This document shows positions 45,101-52,616 of a stretch of 64,000 nucleotides of DNA, in pieces. Each line of letters starts with the position of its first letter. The first letter of the stretch is position 1. Below the pieces are notes generated by a model, which had not been told where the DNA came from, searched no databases, and was given only the letters and a program-made list of their open reading frames with translations. The stretch is taken from the NCBI RefSeq assembly GCF_026016325.1, contig NZ_CP087203.1:806001-870000 (forward strand), read 5' to 3'. The stretch is from Pseudomonas sp. B21-056. GTDB taxonomy: Bacteria > Pseudomonadota > Gammaproteobacteria > Pseudomonadales > Pseudomonadaceae. The position numbers were made by a program, and so were the translations under genes.

Positions 45101-47046
45101 CGGCGGCCGGTGCATCGGCTGCCACGGCAGCGACTGTAGGTGCTGCTGCATCGGCCGCCGCAACGGCGAGTTTTTCAGCAGCAGTGGCGCAAACTGCGGT
45201 CAGCACAATCAATAACAAGGGTAATTTGGGCGCGACCTTCAAGGATGTCTTTTCATCAGAAAGCTTGAAGGGCTATGTCATTGCTGGGATCACGGCCGGT
45301 TTTACTAAGGGCGTTATCGACCCCGCGCTTGGTGGCAATACAGTGCCGTTCAATAACCTCACAAAAGGTTTTGATTTAAATACGCTTCAAGGCGTTGGTG
45401 GTTTTGCACTGCATGCCGGGGCTCAAGGTGTTGCGAGCGGTGTCATCAAAACAGCCATCAATGGAGGGAGTTTCGGCGAGAACCTCGGTGACGGGTTGAT
45501 TTATCAGGCGGGTAACGTCGCAGCCGCCACAACATTCAACTTTGTCGGTGGTTATGCGCAAGACCATTGGCAGGCTGCGAAGAACTCCGGTGATGTTACG
45601 GGCATGGCCATGTGGGCCGAAGGTGGCGTTGCTCGTACCGCCATGCACGCATTGGCGGGAGGGGCGATTTCCAGCGCAACGGGTGGAGACTTCAAGACCG
45701 GCGCTATCGCGGCAGGTGCCAGTCAAGCCATGGCTCAAGCTCTCAACACCACCTTCGATACACAACCTGATCTACGGCAGGCGTTTTCTCAGGTTGTCGG
45801 TTTGACGGCCGCCGGACTTGCTGGCGGTGACGTCGAGAAAGCCTCATGGGTTGCGTTGATGGCTGACGAATACAACCGTCAGCTTCACCAGAAAGAAACA
45901 GTTGCGCTTGAAAAGCTGCAAAAGGAATCACCAGAAAAAGCGTATGAACTTAAAGCTGCTGCGTGTGCTTTGGTTCATTGCTCTGCTTCGGTTCCTGTGG
46001 ATGATCCTCACTACCAAGACGTTAAAGCACTTGAAGCGGACGGGAAGGGTTTCCAGGATGCTCAGGGTAAGCTTTTCGCTACCGGTGCCTTCGACGAATA
46101 TTCGAACTGGGATCGAGTCAATGATGATCTGCTGCTTAATGATAAGGAAGCCAGGGAATCAGCCCTCACGAGCCGAGCGGTAATCGGCGCGATGACTGCC
46201 GCCGCAGGATTTGGCGGCGCAATAGCCGGCACGCCGGCTTGTGTCACCGGTGTCGGTTGCGCTATACCAGCCTTCTCCGGTTTAGCAGGTGCGGCGGCGT
46301 TTGCTGATGGGTGGCAGGCCACCGGGCAGCTGTTTGCTCCCTACGACTACACTCAAGGAAGCAAGGTTCTCGCGTCCTTCAGTAGTGCTACCTACCCGGG
46401 TGACGTAAACCCGCTTCGTGACTATGGAACAGAGGCCGCCAAGGCTGCGTTGGAAATAGCGCTGCTCAAGGGGGTGGGGAAGTATCTGGATGGGAGTGGG
46501 GCTTCGGTCCTGGTTTCGGGGGTTAAGGGGGGTGGGGCAAAACCAACTGGGACCACCGATATAGCCTACGGGGAGATGGGGCCTTTTGTACCTCAGCTCA
46601 GTCGGTATGAAGATCGAATTAAACTGACGCCAATTAACGGAGGCTCGTGGTCAGGAGCCAGAGGTGAATCAAAATTTGTATTCGATAACCCTGAGCTAAA
46701 GGCAATTTTACCTGATGGGATTGCGTATAAAAATGGCTACCCGGACTTCTCTCCCGTTGCTGTGCAAGAAATTAGGCTTCCGGGGCTGATATCTACAAAT
46801 CGAGACTCTAATTTTCGTGCTGCAAATCAGATGCTGGCTAGTAAGCTTGGTGTGAAAGAGTCTGATGTGGCTCTCTTTATGAGAGAGCAGAAATATACAT
46901 GGCATGAAGTTGAAGATATGCGAACGATGCAGTTGGTTCCCTCGTTTATCCATACTGGCAAGGTTGGTTCGATGGATTTTGGTGTAAAGTATGGTCATTT
47001 GGGCGGAGTGGCCGAGAAAAATTTGTTGGAGGGGCTTAAAAAATGA
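39193..47046 (+). CDS. CdiA/FhaB-type exoprotein with C-terminal HNH/Endo VII (WHH-like) nuclease toxin
   Basis: A contact-dependent growth inhibition or filamentous adhesin protein of 2617 residues. It has an extended signal region (residues 1-49), a TPS secretion domain ([54 protein letters not shown]), long runs of 20-residue FHA repeats (LDNSAG-type), a second repeat region after residue 1500, and an alanine/glycine-rich pretoxin region. [10 protein letters not shown] stands where other CdiA proteins have VENN. From about residue 2456 base composition drops and a new module starts. It ends in [16 protein letters not shown] (Trp about 2570) and KYGHLGG, matching the WHH-type nuclease pattern with Glu instead of the second His. 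Confidence 0.88.
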   Translation: [2617 protein letters not shown]

Positions 47047-47525
47047 CTGTTGTGTTAGATGGGGATTTTGGTAAGTTGCATTTTGATGGGGCTTGGATAG
47101 GAGTATGTGAAATATTTATTTTTGGAAGCGTATGTGAGGTGGAGCTTGTCGTTCAGACTTTTGATAATGCTTCTATCTCTGAAATTCAACGGCTTGCGTT
47201 TCGAGAATTCAATTTGCATAAGGCTGCTATTTCTTCGATGGTAGAAAAAGCTGTATTTGATTATTACTTATGTCGGGTTGAGGAGTATCGAGAGTGCTTT
47301 GATGCTGATGAGGTTGATATCAACGCGCCCAAGGTCCATGCAATTAGTGAGATGCGGGATCTGATTTCTCTAAGATGTATAAAAATAATGTCTCCTTTTG
47401 ACGCAGGAGCACGTCAAATTGGATTTATTTTTGATGCGATGTTCGACCCCCAACTTGGTTTAGGGGTTCTGGTTACCAACGGCGCCGTGGAAGCCGTCGA
47501 TACTCAGGATATCTTGCTAGGATGA
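47043..47525 (+). CDS. Putative immunity protein to the CdiA nuclease
   Basis: A 160-residue acidic, cytosolic-looking protein without signal peptide or membrane helix. It overlaps the exoprotein stop by ATGA and shares the AT-rich composition of the toxin module, the standard position and style of a CdiI gene. I do not recognise a family with confidence; the layout (LHFDGAWIGVCEIFIFG opening, mixed alpha/beta) is like small immunity domains of the DUF6985 kind. Its function, neutralising the WHH-like nuclease in siblings, is inferred from position. Confidence 0.65.
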   Translation: MTVVLDGDFGKLHFDGAWIGVCEIFIFGSVCEVELVVQTFDNASISEIQRLAFREFNLHKAAISSMVEKAVFDYYLCRVEEYRECFDADEVDINAPKVHAISEMRDLISLRCIKIMSPFDAGARQIGFIFDAMFDPQLGLGVLVTNGAVEAVDTQDILLG

Positions 47526-47530
47526 AGGAA

Positions 47531-47598
47531 CTCCTCAGGGACAGACCACGATTAGGAACTGGCTGGAAATCAGATCATCTTTAATCGTGATCTGTCCC
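47531..47598. repeat. Palindromic repeat, copy A
   Basis: CCTCAGGGACAGACCACGAT and an imperfect complementary arm (ATCGTGATCTGTCCC) flank a 26-bp centre containing GGAACTGGCTGGAAATCAG. The same element recurs at 48138-48208 and, with a broken right arm, at 50723-50779. It stands directly after the immunity gene and could act as its terminator. Confidence 0.75.
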
Positions 47599-47688
47599 GA
47601 TAGTCCCCTGGGAAGGAACCCTGATGCAGGGATATCCGCCGCTAACGTGTCGAAAGCATCGAATGCCATAGGGCTGCAAAGGTTTGGG

Positions 47689-48024
47689 ATGCCTTGGTCG
47701 AAAAAGCTAGTGAGATTTTTGAAGGTGACTAATGCAAATAAAATTTTGTATAGGTATAGATATTTTTTAGGTGGGCTTTTATTGGTTGGGGCGCTGGCTA
47801 ACTGTTTTTTACGATTTTTTGGAGAGTGGAGGCCTTTCTTTAGTGCGTTATTACTTCAGTTTTGGTTTGGGCAAGCGGTTTTCTCCTATTTAAGGGGAGG
47901 CTGGGTATCGATAGGTCCTGGAGGTCTCGCTAATCATGTCAATCCCATCGGTCGCGCATCATTAGCAGGGGTTTCTTTTTTGGTGTATTTACTAAGTTTT
48001 TTCTTAAGTTTTGGTTCTGTGTGA
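47689..48024 (+). CDS. Small hydrophobic protein, unknown function
   Basis: About 111 residues with three predicted membrane segments (YFLGGLLLVGALANCFL, FFSALLLQFWFGQAVFSYL, ASLAGVSFLVYLLSFFLSF). AT-rich, like the toxin/immunity module before it. The ATG at 47689 follows AAAGG; the open frame extends upstream into the palindromic repeat (GTG at 47587), which I regard as accidental. I do not recognise it. Its place between a CDI module and an insertion sequence would fit an orphan immunity protein, but nothing in the sequence proves this. Confidence 0.45.
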   Translation: MPWSKKLVRFLKVTNANKILYRYRYFLGGLLLVGALANCFLRFFGEWRPFFSALLLQFWFGQAVFSYLRGGWVSIGPGGLANHVNPIGRASLAGVSFLVYLLSFFLSFGSV

Positions 48025-48137
48025 GGGAATGGGAAGGGGAGGAATTTATTTAATTTTGCCTAAATTAAGTCGGCCTCCCGGCAAGACCCGAAGCGCTTGT
48101 ACGCAACAGCAATTCGCTTCGATGTCGTAGAAAAACT

Positions 48138-48208
48138 CCTCAGGGACAGACCACGATTAGGAGCTGGCTGGAAATCAGCTCGTCTTTAATCGTGGTCTGT
48201 CCCTGAGG
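48138..48208. repeat. Palindromic repeat, copy B, abutting the IS end
   Basis: A perfect 22-bp inverted repeat: 48138-48159 (starting CCTCAGGGACAGACC) and 48187-48208 (ending GGTCTGTCCCTGAGG). The last eight bases of the right arm are also the first eight bases of the IS terminal repeat that begins at 48201. Confidence 0.85.
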
Positions 48209-49527
48209 AATCCCCACAAAACTATCCCAGGCCCTGCATCTGTCGCATCGCCTCGGAGCGTAACATTTGCTCGGTCTCCTCCAGCGCTTGTTGAGCCTCC
48301 GATGGTGGCCGACAACGCCAGTACTCCAGACCCAGGCGCCATAGGGACAAGACATGTTTGTCTTTAACGCTATTGCTTTGAAAACGCCTCTCATGATCGG
48401 CCTCGCGGGCCTGGAAGCCGGTTAGAAAAATAATGTAGTTGGCGAGCATTGCGATCAGGAGCAGCACCTCAATGCGTTTCGGGCAACGGCTGCGATGCAG
48501 GTTCAGGCCGATGCCCAGGTGCTCGCTTTTGACATCCCGAAAGCCTTCCTCAATCTGCATTCGCTTCTTGTAAAGCGCTACCACCTTCGCTGGATTCCAT
48601 TCCAGCTCAGGTAGATTGCTGGCCAATAACCACGGCTCCAGTTCACGCCGCGCTGACTGACGGCTGAGTTTGTTTTTGGCGATTGATCCTGTAACGCGCT
48701 TGTGTTTGCGGCCCTTGGCCGGGTGCCTGACGCAATACAAATGAATGAAGTGTGGGGCACTCTGAGTCATTTCGATCAAGCCCAGGGATTTGGGTGAGGC
48801 CGTCGCTAAGGCGTAAAGATTTTTCACCGGTTTCCACGCTTGAGAGTCGCGACGGCATAACTCACGGTTGCGGATTCGCCCCACGTAATACCAGCCCTGG
48901 GCCTCGATGGCTTTGAACCAGGGACGTCGGAAACCAGCGTCAGATACGAGCACCGGAATGCAGTCAGCAGGCAACATCAGCGCCAACGCTTGCAACATCC
49001 GCTTCTGGTGGGCCGGACAGCTCTCGCGCTCGTGAACGGATTCATAAATTGGGTATGAGCGCCCGGCAAAAGGAATGGCAGCTCTTAACAAAAATGCTTT
49101 GCCAGGCGCATCGATTCTGGACCAGTCGACCAGAATCAGCGGATGCTTCAATGTCCCTAACAGGGCTCGCAAAATGACCCAGTAGAACAGCGGTCGCTCA
49201 GCTTGCAGGCGAGCATCTCCAAGCAATCGGTCCACTCGCTTTATCGAGTGTTTGGGGTATGCCTGACCCAGCATGGCACGACCGATTCCGGTCAAGGTCA
49301 GGCGCCGGCCTTGCAGCAATGCGCTGACACAACACATCAGGGCGGTCAGGCGGCGAGAGTGGAGCGTGGGCAGTGCTTGGGCGAGTGCATTGTGTAAAAA
49401 TTGGATGGCTTGCATGAGTTCGGGATCTTGCTTTTGTGTGGTGCAAACCAAGCTGCCGACTCATGCAGGCTTCTTCAATATTCCAACTTCTTGATTTCAT
49501 GTAGGAAAAAGTGGGGATTCCTCAGGG
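48201..49527 (-). mobile_element. IS4-family insertion sequence, copy 1
   Basis: 1327 bp bounded by perfect 17-bp terminal inverted repeats CCCTGAGGAATCCCCAC (48201-48217) and its complement (49511-49527). It encodes one transposase on the minus strand. The flanks (GGTCTGT on the left, ACAGACC on the right) are inverted copies rather than a direct duplication, unlike copy 2. The 206 bp after it (49528-49733) hold no gene. Confidence 0.9.
48222..49451 (-). CDS. IS4-family transposase
   Basis: A 409-residue DDE transposase with LILVDWSRID (first Asp), VSDAGFRRP (second Asp) and YKKRMQIEEGFRDVKS, which is the IS4 Y-R-E-K signature carrying the catalytic Glu. It appears full length and intact. 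It differs from the copy at 50966-52195 at about eight residues (for example GDAR against GNAR, and LANY against LAHY). Confidence 0.93.
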   Translation of the reverse strand: MVCTTQKQDPELMQAIQFLHNALAQALPTLHSRRLTALMCCVSALLQGRRLTLTGIGRAMLGQAYPKHSIKRVDRLLGDARLQAERPLFYWVILRALLGTLKHPLILVDWSRIDAPGKAFLLRAAIPFAGRSYPIYESVHERESCPAHQKRMLQALALMLPADCIPVLVSDAGFRRPWFKAIEAQGWYYVGRIRNRELCRRDSQAWKPVKNLYALATASPKSLGLIEMTQSAPHFIHLYCVRHPAKGRKHKRVTGSIAKNKLSRQSARRELEPWLLASNLPELEWNPAKVVALYKKRMQIEEGFRDVKSEHLGIGLNLHRSRCPKRIEVLLLIAMLANYIIFLTGFQAREADHERRFQSNSVKDKHVLSLWRLGLEYWRCRPPSEAQQALEETEQMLRSEAMRQMQGLG

Positions 49528-49733
49528 ACAGACCACGTTTTCACGGTAAGACAGATTTTCCAACGCAGATCGTTGACCCCCGGCATTTAGTACCCGTACC
49601 TTCGGCGAAACTCATCAACTGATACACCAGCAAACCAGTGCAACTTCCAAAGTCTGGGTGGGGCCTATTTCTCCGTTGCATAGAATAGAGATCCCCGATT
49701 GGTCAACGCCCCTGGCGCCAAAACGGTGAAGGT

Positions 49734-50549
49734 ATGAATCTCAAAAAGACATTTCAGGTACTAGGATTGCCGGCAGTGCTGGGTGCATGTGCGGATGGAA
49801 GCATCCGTCCGCCCATCTGCACGCTTGACGCTCCGGCGCAGTGGTATGGGTTTCCACCAGCGTTGATCCCGCTGTGGAGCGATGGATCGCGGCCGACTTA
49901 TATAGGCTATTGGAAGCACTGGTTTGTCGACCGCGAACCCTGCTTCGTCAAGATGTATGTAGCGTCCGAGCATATGACGATCGAGATTGCCCGCACTCCC
50001 GCCCAGTTGATGGGTGTTATGGCAATGATGTCCATCAGTGTCGAAGACGGTGCCACCCCAAAGCTTGAGCAATTTGCCCAAGCGGTTGGACTTGATTGTC
50101 TGGAAGCGCTGGAGGCGCAGTCACTGAATACCGGTGACGATCCCCAAGGCTTCGCCAACGTCGAATTGTTCAGCAAGCAGACGCCGCTGGAGAGCATCGC
50201 TGAAGGCTCTGGACCCTACAGCGGAGACTTTCCCAACCCGTCCGACCTCGGGCCATGGTGGGAAAGTAGTTGCTCCTTCGAAATCATCGACAGGGATGTG
50301 CCCGCGCCGAAAGGTAGCCAATTGCCGGCGTGGTTTGATCCTGATCGAGAGAAAAAGCCATTGTTTGAGAGCTTCTTGCAAGCCGGACGCTTGGACCATG
50401 CGTGGCTGACCCTGAACTCCACAGGTTGGTCGATAACCGATGCGCGGCAGGCGCTTGTGGCGTTGCAGACACGGAGCAACGACAGAGGCTTCGATGCAGT
50501 AGTGGAGTATTGGTTGTCGGTTGCGGATGTCTGCGCCGGGGGATACTGA
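49734..50549 (+). CDS. Uncharacterised protein, possible orphan immunity-type protein
   Basis: 271 residues with no signal peptide of clear type (a short hydrophobic start, FQVLGLPAVLGACADG) and no membrane helix. It contains PAQWYGFPPALIPLWSDGSR and YIGYWKHWFVDREPCFVKMY, an aromatic-rich N-terminal half that recalls SMI1/KNR4-type and other immunity domains acting on secreted toxins. I do not recognise the family. GAAGG lies close to the ATG. The gene sits alone between two IS4 copies downstream of a CDI locus, which makes an orphan immunity role conceivable but unproven. Confidence 0.5.
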   Translation: MNLKKTFQVLGLPAVLGACADGSIRPPICTLDAPAQWYGFPPALIPLWSDGSRPTYIGYWKHWFVDREPCFVKMYVASEHMTIEIARTPAQLMGVMAMMSISVEDGATPKLEQFAQAVGLDCLEALEAQSLNTGDDPQGFANVELFSKQTPLESIAEGSGPYSGDFPNPSDLGPWWESSCSFEIIDRDVPAPKGSQLPAWFDPDREKKPLFESFLQAGRLDHAWLTLNSTGWSITDARQALVALQTRSNDRGFDAVVEYWLSVADVCAGGY

Positions 50550-50593
50550 ACCCCATGTCCAACCGGTTCAAAGAAGGAAAAGGGGACAAAAGG

Positions 50594-50647
50594 AAAAGGG
50601 GACGGATTTATTTAACTTTGAGGTGGAAAATAAATCCGTCTCCTTTT
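50594..50647. terminator. Palindromic element with T run (intergenic repeat or terminator)
   Basis: AAGGGGACGGATTTATTT (ending 50612) pairs with AAATAAATCCGTCTCCTTTT (50628-50647), followed by a T run. It can end transcription of the preceding gene in both directions. A decayed relative (GGGGAGGAATTTATTT) lies near 48037. Confidence 0.65.
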
Positions 50648-50939
50648 TGATTGAAGTTGCAAGCTCAAGGATAATCTTTTGGGAGCCGGGATTCCTAGGA
50701 TATTCCTCAGTTCCTCAGAGTTCCTCAGGGACAGACCACGATTAGGAACTGGCTGGAAATCAGCTCATCTTTAATCGCGAGGAAAACGGGGGCAGACCAC
50801 GTTTTTAATTAGGTTTGCAGTTAATGATATTTATATGCATTGTAATGCACGATTTACTGCGAAGCCGAGGCTATGATCGAACGTCGAGTTCAAGAAGAAT
50901 ACTCAAGGAAGCCGGTAAAGCATTCAGTTTCATAGCTGG
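50648..50939. other. Gene-free repeat-rich interval before IS copy 2
   Basis: Contains three short CCTCAG repeats (50705-50728), palindromic repeat copy C with a broken right arm (50723-50779), another GGCAGACCACG motif near 50791, and about 140 bp of AT-rich sequence without a convincing gene. Confidence 0.6.
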
Positions 50940-50944
50940 TCTGT

Positions 50945-52271
50945 CCCTGAGGAATCCCCACAAATCTATCCCAGGCCCTGCATCTGTCGCATCGCCTCGG
51001 AGCGTAACATTTGCTCGGTCTCCTCCAGCACCTGTTGAGCCTCCGATGGTGGCCGATAACGCCAGTACTCCAGACCCAGGCGCCATAGGGACAAGACATG
51101 TTTGTTTTTAACGCTATTGCTTTGAAAACGCCTCTCATGATCGGCCTCGCGGGCCTGGAAGCCGGTTAGAAAAATAATGTAATGGGCGAGCATTGCGATC
51201 AGGAGCAGCACCTCAATGCGTTTCGGGCAACGGCTGCGATGCAGGTTCAGGCCGATGCCCAGGTGCTCGCTTTTGACATCCCGAAAGCCTTCCTCAATCT
51301 GCATTCGCTTCTTGTAAAGCGCTACCACCTTCGCTGGATTCCATTCCAGCTCAGGTAGATTGCTGGCCAATAACCACGGCTCCAGTTCACGCCGCGCTGA
51401 CTGGCGGCTGAGTTTGTTTTTGGCGATTGATCCTGTAACGCGCTTGTGTTTGCGGCCCTTGGCCGGGTGCCTGACGCAATACAAATGAATGAAGTGCGGG
51501 GCACTCTGAGTCATTTCGATCAAGCCCAGGGATTTGGGTGAGGCCGTCGCTAAGGCGTAAAGTTTTTTCACCGGTTTCCACGCTTGAGAGTCGCGACGGC
51601 ATAACTCACGGTTGCGGATTCGCCCCACGTAATACCAGCCCTGGGCCTCGATGGCTTTGAACCAGGGACGTCGGAAACCAGCGTCAGACACAAGCACTGG
51701 AATGCAGTCAGCAGGCAACATCAGCGCCAATGCTTGCAACATCCGCTTCTGGTGGGCCGGACAGCTCTCGCGCTCGTGAACGGATTCATAAATTGGGTAT
51801 GAGCGCCCGGCAAAAGGAATGGCAGCTCTTAACAAAAATGCTTTGCCAGGCGCATCGATTCTGGACCAGTCGACCAGAATCAGCGGATGCTTCAATGTCC
51901 CTAACAGGGCTCGCAAAATGACCCAGTAGAACAGCGGTCGCTCAGCTTGCAAGCGAGCATTTCCAAGCAATCGGTCCACTCGCTTTATCGAGTGTTTGGG
52001 ATACGCCTGGCCCCGCATGGCACGACCGATTCCGGTCAAGGTCAGGCGCCGGCCTTGCAGCAATGCGCTGACACAACACATCAGGGCGGTCAGGCGGCGA
52101 GAATGGAGCGTGGGCAGTGCTTGGGTGAGTGCATTGTGTAAAAATTGGATGGCTTGCATGAGTTCGGGATCTTGCTTTTGTGTGGTGCAAACCAAGCTGC
52201 CGACTCATGCAGGCTTCTTCAATATTCCAACTTCTTGATTTCATGTAGGAAATAGTGGGGATTCCTCAGGG
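50945..52271 (-). mobile_element. IS4-family insertion sequence, copy 2
   Basis: 1327 bp, the same length and terminal repeats as copy 1. It is flanked by a probable 5-bp target duplication, TCTGT (50940-50944 and 52272-52276). Removing the element and one TCTGT restores GGTCTGTCCCCGTTTT, a motif similar to those scattered around it. Confidence 0.88.
50966..52195 (-). CDS. IS4-family transposase
   Basis: Intact 409-residue transposase, about 98 percent identical to the product at 48222-49451, with the same DDE residues and Y-R-E-K motif. The eight substitutions are scattered. Both copies look functional, which points to recent transposition within the genome. Confidence 0.93.
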   Translation of the reverse strand: MVCTTQKQDPELMQAIQFLHNALTQALPTLHSRRLTALMCCVSALLQGRRLTLTGIGRAMRGQAYPKHSIKRVDRLLGNARLQAERPLFYWVILRALLGTLKHPLILVDWSRIDAPGKAFLLRAAIPFAGRSYPIYESVHERESCPAHQKRMLQALALMLPADCIPVLVSDAGFRRPWFKAIEAQGWYYVGRIRNRELCRRDSQAWKPVKKLYALATASPKSLGLIEMTQSAPHFIHLYCVRHPAKGRKHKRVTGSIAKNKLSRQSARRELEPWLLASNLPELEWNPAKVVALYKKRMQIEEGFRDVKSEHLGIGLNLHRSRCPKRIEVLLLIAMLAHYIIFLTGFQAREADHERRFQSNSVKNKHVLSLWRLGLEYWRYRPPSEAQQVLEETEQMLRSEAMRQMQGLG

Positions 52272-52616
52272 TCTGTCCCCGTTTTTCCCGGAGCTGTTGA
52301 TGCTGGACGATTTGGCGTCTACGATTCACTCGGGCTGTGTCCTTGCTTGATCGGTGTGTGTTCGCAACTATCACCGTAGACCAAGGTCAGCCTTTTTTCC
52401 CTTTTTTCCCTTTTTTTCGTCCCACCGTCTCTACCGCGCCCTCCAGCTATCCCGCCGCCCCCTCACCAGTGCCAAAGCTATCACCTCCTCGCACCGTCTC
52501 AAAATGCTCAATGCTGGTCCTCGAATCGGTAGGTAACATTTTTTTCATCTTCCGTCAGCGTCCGAGCTCTGCGTTAGGATAACGGAAAGCAATAAGTAGC
52601 CTACTAACGGAGTAGC
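52272..52616. other. Gene-free interval after IS copy 2
   Basis: 345 bp starting with the target-site motif TCTGTCCCCGTTTTT. A pyrimidine-rich stretch (52389-52420) is visible. I see no convincing gene or RNA. Confidence 0.5.

Noticed and set aside
47587..47688. N-terminal extension of the small membrane protein into the palindromic repeat
   Set aside because: It would start inside the repeat arm, with no ribosome binding site; the ATG at 47689 is better placed.
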